35,530 nt of DNA from Candidatus Muproteobacteria bacterium (GCA_003251795.1 QKEI01000049.1:1-35530); one strand, 5' to 3'; shown: positions 1 to 8,583, counted from the first letter of the stretch. Numbers and translations are program-made. The notes: generated from the letters alone by a model not told the origin.

Positions 1-1
1 G

Positions 2-334
2 CGTGGTCTACGGGAGCGTGCGCGGCAGTTTTATGTTGATATCCTCGGCTGTAAGGCGTTGGAGCAGCATCCTTACGCGGATCTGGATCTTTACGAGTTC
101 AAAGACGGCTTCGTCGTCGGATTGTTCTTCGTCGAAGATGAAAACGTCCTGAGTGAGGAGGACCAGCTGAAGGCAGCATGGATGGAGATCAAGACTACCG
201 ATCCCGTGTCGCTCGAACGCCGGTTGCGTCAGTTCGGTGTAACGCAGGTGGAGTTCGCCAATACGTCAAGGTTCTACTTCCAAGCCCCCGGCGGTCAGGT
301 GTTCCGCGTGGCACCGATGGATGGTGGACTTTAG
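2..334 (+). CDS. VOC-family (glyoxalase/bleomycin-resistance fold) protein, 3' part
   Basis: The reading frame is open from base 2 and runs off the left edge, so the N-terminus is missing; the in-frame TTG at 59 is probably not the start, because the residues before it (RARQFYVDILG) are the family's typical first helix. The visible 110 residues have the VOC pattern: a helix ending in FYVDILG, a strand with LYEFKDG, and a closing FYFQAPGGQVFRV, which resembles the strand carrying the last metal-ligand region. VOC proteins bind a metal or act as dioxygenases, isomerases or resistance proteins, and the substrate cannot be told from this. The gene converges on the minus-strand hydrolase with about 27 bases between stops. 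It does not look like methylmalonyl-CoA epimerase, despite the acyl-CoA mutase elsewhere in the window. Confidence 0.75.
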   Translation, partial: RGLRERARQFYVDILGCKALEQHPYADLDLYEFKDGFVVGLFFVEDENVLSEEDQLKAAWMEIKTTDPVSLERRLRQFGVTQVEFANTSRFYFQAPGGQVFRVAPMDGGL

Positions 335-361
335 TATCTTCGGCTGAGGCGTTGGTGTGCG

Positions 362-1129
362 TCAGCGTAGCTGTTTAATGAAATCCACCATCGCTTTTGC
401 TACCCGCGTTTGTTGATCGCGATGCGGTGTATGGCCACAGTTGGGTAACATCACCAGCTCTACCGATCCCGACACCTGCGAGGCGATTGCCTCGACCTGC
501 TTCTTGCTCCCGTATTCGTCGTCTTCCCCCTGCAGGATGAGCACCGGGCAGCTCACGCCGGGTAGGCAGGCCTCGATGTTCCAGGTTCGGAACGCGGGGC
601 TCAACCAAGTGTCGTACCAACCCCAGAACACCGCGTTCGTCTGATCACCGTGATAGCGGGTGAGTCTTTCCGCCAAGTCGGTACTGCGGTAGAGCTCGCC
701 CGTGCGCTTGATACCTTCGATGGTGATGTCTTCGACGAATACGTGGGGCGCCTCGAGGACGAGCCCGAGCGTACCAGAAGTCGCGCTGCTGCTGGCGTAA
801 AGCAGGGCAATTGACGCACCGTCGCTGTGACCGATGAGGATGAAGCGCTCGATGTCCATCGCCCGTAGCACGGCCGGTAACAGCCGCGCCTCGTCATGCA
901 CATAGGACGGCGTACGTGCTTGCTCAAGCGGTGCCGAATCGCCGTAGCCCGCTCGGCTGTAGACGAAGGCACCGCATCCCGTGGCGCTCGCCACGCGCGC
1001 GGGAAAATCTCGCCACATCGTCGAACAACCGAGACCTTCATGCAAGAACACCAGCGTCGGCGCGGCGTTGGCGGAGGGCCCGACCCATGTGTACTCGAGA
1101 TGCTGGCCGTCGGCGGTGAGATGCGGCAT
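362..1129 (-). CDS. alpha/beta-fold hydrolase
   Basis: 255-residue protein with a complete alpha/beta hydrolase layout. An HEGLG oxyanion-hole loop lies near residue 30, the nucleophile elbow GHSDG puts the catalytic serine at about 102, an acid follows in QGEDDEYG (about 203-204), and the histidine is in NCGHTPH (about 233). The length fits the single-domain esterase/lactonase/C-C hydrolase group, and there is no signal peptide, so it is probably cytoplasmic. It is the last gene of a minus-strand run that starts with an SDR and an acyl-CoA dehydrogenase, so hydrolysis of an ester, lactone or thioester in the same pathway is a reasonable inference. The exact substrate is unknown. Confidence 0.85.
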   Translation of the reverse strand: MPHLTADGQHLEYTWVGPSANAAPTLVFLHEGLGCSTMWRDFPARVASATGCGAFVYSRAGYGDSAPLEQARTPSYVHDEARLLPAVLRAMDIERFILIGHSDGASIALLYASSSATSGTLGLVLEAPHVFVEDITIEGIKRTGELYRSTDLAERLTRYHGDQTNAVFWGWYDTWLSPAFRTWNIEACLPGVSCPVLILQGEDDEYGSKKQVEAIASQVSGSVELVMLPNCGHTPHRDQQTRVAKAMVDFIKQLR

Positions 1130-1134
1130 TAGTG

Positions 1135-1224
1135 CTAGTGGATACGACTGGCGTACTTGCGAGACACAATGACCACTTGATCAGCGATGTAGACCGATCC
1201 GAGATCCTTCTTGCGGGTGCCCAT
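1135..1224 (-). CDS. possible 29-residue small ORF (unproven)
   Basis: A short ATG-initiated frame fills most of the 110-base gap between the broken synthetase and the hydrolase. It could be extended to a GTG at 1239 directly after the synthetase stop. The product starts MGTRKKDLGSVYIADQ and ends in a basic tail. I do not recognise it, and no clear ribosome binding site precedes it. It is listed because the gap is otherwise unexplained and the frame continues that of the synthetase stop codon; it may equally be non-coding. Confidence 0.15.
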   Translation of the reverse strand: MGTRKKDLGSVYIADQVVIVSRKYASRIH

Positions 1225-1239
1225 GCGTAGCGACTGCAC

Positions 1240-2851
1240 CTATTCGCTCAGCGCCCGCGCACGTTCCCGCAGTACGGTTTTTTGGATCTTTCCCGTTGCT
1301 GTTTTCGGCAACTCACCGAAGACCACTTTCTTCGGTACCTTGAAGTGGGCCATGTGGTCCCGGCAGAACTCGATCAATTGTTGCTCGGTTACGCTTTCTG
1401 CATCCGCCTTAAGTGCCACGAAGGCGCACGGTGTCTCGCCCCATTTCTCGTCGGCACGTGCGACGACAGCTGCTTCGAGCACGCCGGGGTGCCTGTACAA
1501 CACTTCCTCGATCTCGAGGCTCGATATGTTTTCACCACCGGAGATGATGATGTCCTTGGCGCGGTCCTTGATTTCGATGTACCCGTCGGCGTGCATCACC
1601 GCTAGATCACCCGTATGAAACCAGCCGTCGGCCAGCGCCTGGTCGGTAGCGCGCGGATTCTTCAGATAGCCTTTCATCACGGTGTTACCGCGCAGCATCA
1701 GTTCACCGATGGTCACGCCGTCGGCAGGCACTTCGACGAGTGTCTGCGGATCCATGATGCACAGATCATCAAGCGTCGGGTAACGTACGCCCTGGCGCGC
1801 CACACGAGCAGCCTGATCAGTCGGCCCGAGTACGTCCCACGCGGATTGCCAGGCACACAAGGTCGCTGGCCCGAAGCTCTCGGTGAGCCCGTAAAGATGG
1901 GTGACGTGGAAGCCCATATCCTCCATCTTGCGGATCACCCGTGGCGACCTCGACGGTTTGGGCAAAACGCCGCTGCGCCGATTGTGGGGCGTGGATCAGC
2001 GTGTTCAGCACGATCGGTGCGCCGCACAGATGGGTGACGCCCTGGCGCGCAATGAGATCGAAGATGAGGGTCGGTTCAACTCTGCGCAGGCACACGTGGG
2101 TCGCGCCCATCGCTGTTACCGCCCAGGTGTAGGTCCAGCCGTTGCAATGGAACATCGGCAGGGTCCAAAGATAGACCGAGTCAGGACGCAACCCCAGCGC
2201 CAGGCAATTGCCGAGCGCGTTTAGGTAGGCGCCACGATGGTGGTAAACCACGCCCTTGGGGTCACCGGTCGTGCCGGAAGTGTAGTTGAGCGTAATCGCC
2301 TGCCACTCATCGGCCGGGCGCTGCCATGAGTAATTCGGATCGCCTTCGGCGAGCAGAGCCTCGTAATCCTTTTCACCAAACGACGCGCCGCCTTCACCCA
2401 ACGGGTCATCGATCTCGATCACCATCGGCGCACGTTTCAGCTTGGCGAGCGCTTTCCGAATGACCTCCGAAAAAATGCGATCGGCGATCAGGAGTTTCGC
2501 TTCACCGTGCTCGAGGATGACGGCGACGGTGTCGGCGTCGAGACGGACATTGATCGCGTTCAGCACCGCACCGCACATAGGCACTCCGTAGTGTGCCTCC
2601 AGCAGTGCCGGTACGTTCGGCGCCATGACCGCTACTGTGTCGCCGAGACCGATGCCACGCCCGGCAAGCGCCGACGCAAGCCGGCGACAGCGCGCATAAA
2701 AGGTGGCGTAGTCGAATTGCTGCTCGCCATGAATCACGGCGGGTTTCGTCGGATAGACCGCTGCCGAGCGTGCGAGAAAGCTCAGCGGCGTCAGCGAACT
2801 GAAGTTGGCCGCTGTCTTATCGAGATGGTTGTCATACTTGTTCGCGGTCAA
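1240..2851 (-). pseudogene. acyl-CoA synthetase (AMP-dependent), interrupted by a frameshift/deletion
   Basis: Two overlapping frames together make one medium/long-chain acyl-CoA synthetase. The first (TTG start at 2851) carries the N-domain and the ATP-binding P-loop YTSGTTGDPKG, followed by PMFHCNGWTYTW, and stays family-like to VEVATG. The second frame picks up at SPRVIRKMEDMGF and has YGLTESFGP, the hinge region GWFHTGD, SGGENISSLEIEEVL and the C-terminal lysine motif PKTATGKIQK. The family loop GGAPP expected between VATG and SPRV is missing, and the frame changes exactly there, near 1940. An intact protein would be about 545 residues. It lies 24 bases after the acyl-CoA dehydrogenase gene and is probably co-transcribed. 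Either the gene is inactivated or the sequence has an indel error; the loss of a conserved loop, rather than one base, favours a real deletion. Confidence 0.85.
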
Positions 2852-2875
2852 GGCGTAGTACCTCGCAGTTGGGCG

Positions 2876-4075
2876 TTAATCCCATGACCAGAAATCCAGG
2901 CCTTGATCCAGGAGGTTGCGCGACAACACCATCTTGTGCACCTCGGAGGCGCCGTCAACCAGTCGCGCCTGGCGGGCGTAGCGATACATCCACTGCAGTA
3001 CCGTGTCCTTGGAATAACCACGCGCGCCACAGAGCTGAATGGCGGTGTCGATCGCCTTGTGCAGCAGATCGGCCACCGCGATTTTCGCCATGGACACCTC
3101 TTTGCGCGCGAAGTCGCCTTGTTCGAGCTTCCAGGCGGCGTGCATGGTGAGCAAGCGTCCGCTATGCACCTCCATGGCAGCCTCGCCCAACATCCACTGT
3201 ACACCTTCGTGCTCAGCGAGTCGGCTGCCGAAGGCCTCACGCTCTCGTACATAGTCCGCGGCGATCTCGAGCGCACGCTTGGCCATGCCGAGCCAACGCA
3301 TGCAATGGGTGAGACGCGCGGTACCGAGACGGATCTGTGTCACCTTGAGCCCGTCGCCGATCTCTAGCAAGCGGTTTTCATCGGGGATCTCGAGACCGTT
3401 AAATTTCAGCTCGCAATGCCCGCCGTGCTCTTCTGGTCCGAGAATTGGGATGCGCCGCACGATCTCCCACCCGGGATCGTCGCGATGATACAGGAATGCG
3501 CTGAGCCCCTTGCGCGGGTCATCCGAGGTACGCGCAATGAGGATGAAATGCTCGGCGACGCCGGCACCGGTAATGAACCACTTGCGTCCCTCGATGACCC
3601 ACTTTTTGCCCTTGCGCGTGGCGGTAGTGCGCATCATGCCGGCCGGATCGGAACCAGAACCAGGGTGCGGTTCGGTCATGACAAAGGCCGAGCGTACCTT
3701 GCCGTCGATGATCGGCTGCAACCAACGGTCCTGCTGCGCCTCGCTGCCGACTTTATGCAAAAGCATCATATTGCCGTCGTCCGGGGCGGCGCAGTTAAAC
3801 GCCACGGGCCCGAAGATCGAGCGGTTCATTTCCTCATAACAGGCTGCCATGCCGATCGTGCCCAAACCTTGGCCACCGCGTTCCCTCGGCATCTGCAAAC
3901 ACCAGAGTCCGGCGGCGCGTGTCTGCGCGCGCAGTGCCTCGAGATACGCGGGCGCGAGATTCTCGCCTTCGTCATAGGCATCGGCCTTTGTCTCAAGCGG
4001 TATGATCTGTTCTTCGACGAAGGCGCGAACGCGCCGTCGATAATCGTCAATTTCAGGGCTTAGCGTGAAATCCAT
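2876..4075 (-). CDS. acyl-CoA dehydrogenase family protein
   Basis: 399-residue FAD-dependent acyl-CoA dehydrogenase. The ATG at 4075 (MDFTLSPEIDDYR) is preferred to an upstream start at 4114, because the latter would overlap the preceding SDR gene and adds non-family residues. Family signatures are PRERGGQGLG in the N-terminal helical domain, FVMTEPHPGSGSDP for FAD/substrate binding, and KWFITGAG in the middle beta domain. The C-terminal region CGARGYSKDTVLQWMYR is followed by LVDGASEVH, where short-chain enzymes have YEGTSEIQ. The usual catalytic glutamate is therefore an aspartate at about residue 374. This variant belongs to the branch that also holds ACAD10/11-like proteins, and its substrate is not predictable. 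It would introduce the alpha-beta double bond in the pathway served by its neighbours. Confidence 0.92.
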   Translation of the reverse strand: MDFTLSPEIDDYRRRVRAFVEEQIIPLETKADAYDEGENLAPAYLEALRAQTRAAGLWCLQMPRERGGQGLGTIGMAACYEEMNRSIFGPVAFNCAAPDDGNMMLLHKVGSEAQQDRWLQPIIDGKVRSAFVMTEPHPGSGSDPAGMMRTTATRKGKKWVIEGRKWFITGAGVAEHFILIARTSDDPRKGLSAFLYHRDDPGWEIVRRIPILGPEEHGGHCELKFNGLEIPDENRLLEIGDGLKVTQIRLGTARLTHCMRWLGMAKRALEIAADYVREREAFGSRLAEHEGVQWMLGEAAMEVHSGRLLTMHAAWKLEQGDFARKEVSMAKIAVADLLHKAIDTAIQLCGARGYSKDTVLQWMYRYARQARLVDGASEVHKMVLSRNLLDQGLDFWSWD

Positions 4076-4088
4076 GAGTGGTACCTGA

Positions 4089-4853
4089 TCATAAGGTCGA
4101 TTGCAGCTGACCACCGTCGACGACGAGGGTAGCGCCAGTCATGTAGCGTGAAGCCTCGGACGCCAATAACAGCAACGCGCCGTCCAGATCTGCAGGTGTG
4201 CCCGGGCGCCGCTGCGGAATACGCTTGATCAATGCCTGTCCCGCAGCGCTCGCCAAGAATTCGCGGTTCAGGTCGGTTTCTATATAACCGGGGGCGATGG
4301 CGTTGACGCGGATGTTATGGCGCGCCCACTCGAGCGCGAGCACGCGCGTCAACTGCACGAGTCCAGCCTTCGACACCGCATATGGCGCTGTATGACCGGC
4401 GACGCGAAAGGCCAACACAGACGCGATATTGATGATACTGCCGCCGAGGCTGGCCGCCACCAGTCGGCGTGCCGCTTCCTGTGTCACCAGCCAGGCACCC
4501 TTCAGGTTCGTATCGATGACCGCCTCCCAATCGGCATGGAGTAACTCCAAGGCGGGGGCGGAATGGGCGACGCCGGCATTGTTGACGACGATCGTGACCG
4601 GGGCGAGCGTACGACTTGCCGCATCGAAGCCAGCGCGCACGCTGTCGGCGTCCGTCACGTCCATAGCCACCGCTAGTGTGCTGCCGCCCGCGGATCCGAT
4701 TTGGCGCGACAATGTTTGTAGGCGATCGAGTCGACGCGCCGCCAGTACGACGTTGGCGCCGGCACCGGCCAACGTACGCGCGAAGTGTTCGCCCAGGCCG
4801 CTCGAGGCGCCAGTCACCAGTGCTGTTTTGCCCGAAACGTCGAACATGCTCAT
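4089..4853 (-). CDS. SDR-family NAD(P)-dependent oxidoreductase
   Basis: 254 residues from ATG 4853 (MSMFDVSGKTALVTG). The open frame continues about 190 codons further upstream, but those residues are not family-like and overlap the opposite-strand ATPase gene. It is a classical short-chain dehydrogenase: TGASSGLG cofactor motif at residues 14-21, NNAG after the fourth strand, IINIASV with the catalytic serine, YAVSK with the catalytic Tyr and Lys, and a C-terminal GATLVVDGGQ. It probably interconverts a hydroxy- and keto-acyl compound, possibly at the beta-hydroxyacyl-CoA step, which fits the acyl-CoA dehydrogenase 13 bases downstream. It is the first gene of the minus-strand set. Confidence 0.92.
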   Translation of the reverse strand: MSMFDVSGKTALVTGASSGLGEHFARTLAGAGANVVLAARRLDRLQTLSRQIGSAGGSTLAVAMDVTDADSVRAGFDAASRTLAPVTIVVNNAGVAHSAPALELLHADWEAVIDTNLKGAWLVTQEAARRLVAASLGGSIINIASVLAFRVAGHTAPYAVSKAGLVQLTRVLALEWARHNIRVNAIAPGYIETDLNREFLASAAGQALIKRIPQRRPGTPADLDGALLLLASEASRYMTGATLVVDGGQLQSTL

Positions 4854-5067
4854 GTTTGTAATTGCCTTACGATCTGTCGCAGGGCCGCGTAGCCTTAAAC
4901 CAATCTCGGCGATGGGCGCCCGATAAACCCCTCGGGCACGCCAAGGACGTGCTTGTTGACGATAGCTCTCATCGTTTGCCAATGTTCGTTGCGGTAGACG
5001 GGCAAGCGTAACGGAAAACAGCGATGCGCGACAACGGGCGTTAGCGCACCGACGAAACACGGGACAC

Positions 5068-5096
5068 TTGCGAGGCGGTGCAAAGGTTTTCACAAT
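5068..5096 (+). promoter_or_regulatory. candidate sigma70 promoter before the PP-loop ATPase
   Basis: TTGCGA (5068-5073), 17-base spacer, CACAAT (5091-5096). Each hexamer matches consensus at 4 of 6 positions. It lies about 55 bases upstream of the ATG at 5152 in the gap between divergent genes. No experimental support. Confidence 0.3.
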
Positions 5097-5151
5097 GCCT
5101 TTATGCCCCCGCGTTTTGCGCATATATCTGCCGGTCGCGCCGATCCGCTTG

Positions 5152-5817
5152 ATGAAGAAGACACTGCTATTTTGGAGCGGCGGTAAAGACAGCGCGTACG
5201 CGCTGCATCTGCTGCGCCAGCAAAACGATGTGCAGGTAGCCGGCCTGTTGACGACCGTCAACCGGCCGGTCAGGCGCATTGCCGTGCATGCGGTGCGTGA
5301 GAAGCTGCTGACGGCGCAGGCACAAGCCTGTGGGTTGCCGGTAAAGCGAGTAGCGATTCCCGATCCCAGCAACAACGAACAATACGAAAGCGCCATTGGT
5401 ACCGCGCTCGCCGAGGGGTTGGCGAGGGGTATCAACGTCGTCGTTTTTGGTGACCTATTTCTTGAGGATATTCGCGCCTATCGGGAACGGCTACTGGCCG
5501 ACAGCGGTATCGAGCCCTTGTTTCCACTTTGGGGGCGCGACACGCGCGAGCTCGCGGCCGAGATGCTGGCCGCCGGTGTGCGTGCCCGCCTGACCTGTGT
5601 CGACCTCAAGGCGCTGTCGGCACCATTCGCCGGTCGCGAATACGATTCACAGCTATTGGCCGAGCTGCCGGACGAAGTCGACCCGTGCGGGGAAAACGGC
5701 GAATTTCATACCTTCGTCTACGCGGGCCCAATGTTTAGCAGGTCCATTGCGGTGCGCACCGGCAAGGTAACGGAGCGTGATGGTTTCGCCTATGCTGATC
5801 TTTTGCTGACCGAGTGA
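5152..5817 (+). CDS. PP-loop ATPase of the diphthine--ammonia ligase (ATP_bind_4 / DUF71) family
   Basis: 221 residues from ATG 5152 (MKKTLLFWSGGKDS). The open frame extends upstream, but the SGGKDSAYAL PP-loop sits at the very N-terminus in this family, which fixes the start. Other family marks are VVFGDLFLEDIRAYRE, PLWGRDTRELA and the C-terminal DPCGENGEFHTFVYAGP. Archaeal and eukaryotic relatives (Dph6) make diphthamide on elongation factor 2, which bacteria lack. The bacterial protein must therefore adenylate something else, and its role is unassigned as far as I know. It is followed 7 bases later by a 4Fe-4S protein gene, so the two are probably co-translated. Confidence 0.88.
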   Translation: MKKTLLFWSGGKDSAYALHLLRQQNDVQVAGLLTTVNRPVRRIAVHAVREKLLTAQAQACGLPVKRVAIPDPSNNEQYESAIGTALAEGLARGINVVVFGDLFLEDIRAYRERLLADSGIEPLFPLWGRDTRELAAEMLAAGVRARLTCVDLKALSAPFAGREYDSQLLAELPDEVDPCGENGEFHTFVYAGPMFSRSIAVRTGKVTERDGFAYADLLLTE

Positions 5818-5824
5818 CGAGGCC

Positions 5825-6508
5825 ATGGAACTATCGGTGATTGAACAAGCGTTGGCGCGGGTGGGACTCAAAGCGCGCGGCGGTTTTCATCCGCACATCG
5901 ATGATGAGGTACCGCCGTTACCCGACGGGCGTCCGGTGAAAACGGTGGTGCTCGCCGGTAACGTCGGCGATTCGGCGTGGCAACCATACCAACAAGCGCT
6001 CGTCAAAGAAGCCAAGCCGCTGTCACTGGATGAATGGAGCGAGCGCGTGCTGACAGCGGTCGCGCGTACGCTCAGAGCGCAGCCACTGTTTCCCTTCTCA
6101 GGCCCACCGTATCTGCCGTTTCAGCGCTGGGCGCAGCATGCCGAAGCCGTGGCGCCATCACCGATCGGGCCGCTGATCCATCCAGAGTACGGTTTGTGGC
6201 ACGCCTATCGCGGCGCGCTGGCCTTTGCCGAGCGCATCGAGCTGCCGGCGCCGGCTGCTCGTGCCACCCCGTGTAAGCGTTGCGCAACACGGCCATGCCT
6301 TTCCAGCTGTCCGGTGGGCGCCCTGACGCCTGGTCACTTCGATGTGGCGGCGTGCGTGACTCATATCGGCAGCGAGGCCGGTCGCGCGTGTCTCTACGAG
6401 GGCTGTCTCGCACGTCGTGCCTGCCCTGTTGGTCCCCGCTTCCAATATCCGCCAGCGCAGGCCCATTTTCACCAACAGGCCTTTCTGCGTAATGCCAGGA
6501 AAACGTGA
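5825..6508 (+). CDS. 4Fe-4S dicluster ferredoxin-like protein, QueG-related
   Basis: 227 residues. The C-terminal half holds two cysteine clusters: CKRCATRPCLSSCPVGAL (CxxCxxxxCxxxCP) and, after a spacer, CLYEGCLARRACPVG. Together these supply enough cysteines for two 4Fe-4S centres. The N-terminal half (GGFHP, VVLAGNVGDSAW, PYLPFQRWA, LIHPEYGLWHAYRGAL) matches a widespread proteobacterial family annotated only as 4Fe-4S protein. It is distantly like the C-terminal part of epoxyqueuosine reductase, but it lacks that enzyme's full cobalamin-binding domain length. It lies 7 bases after the PP-loop ATPase gene. Probably a cytoplasmic redox protein; substrate unknown. Confidence 0.82.
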   Translation: MELSVIEQALARVGLKARGGFHPHIDDEVPPLPDGRPVKTVVLAGNVGDSAWQPYQQALVKEAKPLSLDEWSERVLTAVARTLRAQPLFPFSGPPYLPFQRWAQHAEAVAPSPIGPLIHPEYGLWHAYRGALAFAERIELPAPAARATPCKRCATRPCLSSCPVGALTPGHFDVAACVTHIGSEAGRACLYEGCLARRACPVGPRFQYPPAQAHFHQQAFLRNARKT

Positions 6509-6520
6509 CGAATTCGTGTC

Positions 6521-6549
6521 GTGACTCGCAACAGAAAATTTCTTATGAT
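6521..6549 (+). promoter_or_regulatory. candidate sigma70 promoter of the HIT gene
   Basis: GTGACT (6521-6526), 17-base spacer, TATGAT (6544-6549, 5 of 6 consensus). The predicted transcript would start near 6556 and leave a leader of about 25 bases before the ATG at 6582. Confidence 0.45.
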
Positions 6550-6581
6550 GCCGTCGTTCGCTAATTACCAATCACCGAACC

Positions 6582-7007
6582 ATGCGTACTGATGCCAATT
6601 GCATTTTTTGCAAGATCGTTGCCGGTGAGATCCCTTGCTTCAAGCTCTATGAAGATGACCTCACTATCGCCTTCATGGATATCAATCCGGGAAACGAAGG
6701 CCATGCCCTGGTGATTCCCAAGGAACACTGGGAGGATATCTACGTGATTCCTTCAGCGTTGCTGGGGGCGACCATGCAGACGGTAAAAAAAATCGCCGAA
6801 GCGGTGAACAAGACCCTAAGTCCTTACGGCATGAACCTGGTGCAGGCGAATGGTAAGGGCGCCGCGCAGTCCGTGTTCCACTTTCACATGCATGTGTTGC
6901 CGCGTGCCAAAGACGACGAGCTCAAGCTCAACTGGGGACTGCGCCCGGGAGACATGGACGCCATCAAAGGCGTACATGAGCGCGTGAAAAAGAATATTCT
7001 CGCCTGA
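6582..7007 (+). CDS. HIT-family nucleotide hydrolase/transferase
   Basis: 141 residues. The N-terminal CIFCKIVAGEIPC is the zinc-type beginning of many HIT proteins, and the C-terminal catalytic histidine triad is HFHMHVLPR. HIT proteins hydrolyse nucleoside phosphoramidates or dinucleotide polyphosphates. It is longer than HinT, and a second HIT gene (22259-22615) is the closer HinT match, so the two are probably not redundant copies. It has its own candidate promoter and converges on the mutase gene with 16 bases between stops. Confidence 0.9.
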   Translation: MRTDANCIFCKIVAGEIPCFKLYEDDLTIAFMDINPGNEGHALVIPKEHWEDIYVIPSALLGATMQTVKKIAEAVNKTLSPYGMNLVQANGKGAAQSVFHFHMHVLPRAKDDELKLNWGLRPGDMDAIKGVHERVKKNILA

Positions 7008-7014
7008 AAAGGCG
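7001..7014. terminator. hairpin at the HIT/mutase convergent junction
   Basis: CGCCT-GAAA-AGGCG forms a 5-bp stem with a GNRA-type tetraloop over the HIT stop codon. A second, longer arrangement pairs GCCTGA (7002-7007) with TCAGGC (7024-7029), which contains both stop codons. No long T-run follows, so termination strength is uncertain. Confidence 0.3.
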
Positions 7015-7023
7015 TGCTTACCC

Positions 7024-8583
7024 TCAGGCAATTACCAGCGGCTGGCCGAAGCCGAGCTCGCGCCGCAGGCAGGCGACGATCTCACCGTGCGTTGCCCCTG
7101 CAATTGCCGCCTCAACCACGCCGGCAAAAACATTCTGGTCCGGGCTGTTTGCTGCTGACGCGAGCCGGTCGAGCGCCGTTTGCACCTGGCGCTGACTGCG
7201 TGCGGCCTTGAAGGCTTGCAGACGTTTCAGCTGGTTCTCAACCACGGCCGTATCGGGGCGCGCTATTGGCGCGTGCTCGATCGCTTCGTCGGCCACCGTA
7301 TAGGCGTTGACGCCGACGACTTTCTGGGCGCCGCTTTCCACCTGCTCTTGAAACGCGAGCGCAGACTCGCCGATTCTCGACTGCACTAGGCCTTTTTCGA
7401 CCGCCTGGTACATGCCGCCAGCGGCGTCGATTTGGGCGATGACGTCGGCAATCTCCTGTTCCATCGCGTCTGTCAACGACTCCATATAATAAGAACCACC
7501 CAGCGGATCGATGACATCGGCCAGGTGCGCCTCATCACGAAGAATGTTTTGCGTATTGACGGCCACACGCGCGGCTTGTTCTGCCGGTGTGCTGAATACT
7601 TCGTCATACGCGTCTGTGTGCAAAGATTGCGGCCCGCCGAACAGTGCCGCCATCGCCTGGATCGTAACACGGGCAATGTTATTGAGCGGTTGCTGGCGTG
7701 TAAGGTCGACGCCGGAGGTTTGCGCGTGAAACTTGAAGCGCCAGGAACGCGGGTCTTTCGCGCCCAGGCGCTCGCGTACGATACGCGGCCACAACCGGCG
7801 CCCCGCGCGCAGCTTGGCGATTTCTTCGAAGAAGCTGATCGAGACATCGAAGAAAAAGGTGAAGCGAGGCAGGAAGCTGTCCGGATCGAGGCCGCGTGCG
7901 ATACAGTCCTCGGCGTACTGGATGGCCGTGCACAAGGTATAGCCCATGGCCTGCGCCGGTGTCGCCCCGGCCTGCTGCATATGCTGTCCAACGACCGACA
8001 CCGGGTTCCATCCCGGCACGTGCCGGTTGGTGAACTCGATGTGATCGACCAGCACGCGCCGCGAGCCCGCCAGCGACAGGCGGAAAAACATGTGATTGGC
8101 AACAAAGTGCGAGATAAAGTCACTCTGGTTGGAGGTGCCGGTGATCTTCGACCAGGGGATGTCACGGCGTTTTGCGACACCGAGTAGTAGGGCAAGCAGC
8201 GTGAAGGGCAGGGGATCATTCAAAGCCGTGGAGATCCGGTCGATAGGAATGCCCCGCAGGCACACGTCCATGTCATCGACCGTATTCACCATGGTGCCGC
8301 AGGTGCCGAGCAGCAGCGGGTCCACTTGGTCGATATCGTAACCCCGGTAGACGGAGTTGCACGGAATCAAGCTCACCGCCGATGCACCGGCCTGCAGGAT
8401 GGTTTGCAAGCGCTTGTTGTAGTCCTCGGGTGCGCCAAGGCCGATCAATTGCCGCTGACTCCACGCTCGCCCGCGATACATACTGGCATAAATACCGCGC
8501 GTCATCGGTAACTGGCCGGGGAAGCCAAGATCCGTTAGATAGCGCTCACCGTCCCAATCCAGGGGCGTATACAGGGGCTTCAC
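7024..8583 (-). CDS. adenosylcobalamin-dependent acyl-CoA mutase, large (substrate-binding) subunit, divergent
   Basis: 519 residues from GTG 8583. It is a methylmalonyl-CoA mutase-family barrel: [32 protein letters not shown] (histidine of the cobalamin face), [40 protein letters not shown] and [13 protein letters not shown]. The B12 domain is a separate gene, as in two-subunit mutases. By my alignment the residue equal to Tyr89 of methylmalonyl-CoA mutase is Leu46 (RQLIGLG), that equal to Arg207 is Asn163 (VANHMF), and the usual DLPTQ before GYDSD is CNSVY. The substrate is therefore probably not methylmalonyl-CoA. About 37 sense codons upstream (including [12 protein letters not shown]) continue the family N-terminus without any in-frame ATG, GTG or TTG. 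A good RBS plus ATG at 8698 lies one frame off, so a 5' frameshift is likely and the true N-terminus longer. No G-protein chaperone gene (MeaB/ArgK) lies in the window. Confidence 0.88.
   Translation of the reverse strand: MKPLYTPLDWDGERYLTDLGFPGQLPMTRGIYASMYRGRAWSQRQLIGLGAPEDYNKRLQTILQAGASAVSLIPCNSVYRGYDIDQVDPLLLGTCGTMVNTVDDMDVCLRGIPIDRISTALNDPLPFTLLALLLGVAKRRDIPWSKITGTSNQSDFISHFVANHMFFRLSLAGSRRVLVDHIEFTNRHVPGWNPVSVVGQHMQQAGATPAQAMGYTLCTAIQYAEDCIARGLDPDSFLPRFTFFFDVSISFFEEIAKLRAGRRLWPRIVRERLGAKDPRSWRFKFHAQTSGVDLTRQQPLNNIARVTIQAMAALFGGPQSLHTDAYDEVFSTPAEQAARVAVNTQNILRDEAHLADVIDPLGGSYYMESLTDAMEQEIADVIAQIDAAGGMYQAVEKGLVQSRIGESALAFQEQVESGAQKVVGVNAYTVADEAIEHAPIARPDTAVVENQLKRLQAFKAARSQRQVQTALDRLASAANSPDQNVFAGVVEAAIAGATHGEIVACLRRELGFGQPLVIA

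Noticed and set aside
2-334. Methylmalonyl-CoA epimerase as identity of the VOC fragment
   Set aside because: Tempting because of the mutase, but the visible residues do not match the epimerase pattern and the gene is on the other strand 7 kb away.
4854-5435. N-terminal extension of the SDR frame
   Set aside because: Overlaps the opposite-strand PP-loop ATPase and is not SDR-like; the family N-terminus starts at 4853.
7432-8187. 251-codon plus-strand frame opposite the mutase
   Set aside because: Antisense shadow of a strongly conserved mutase; high GC keeps it open.
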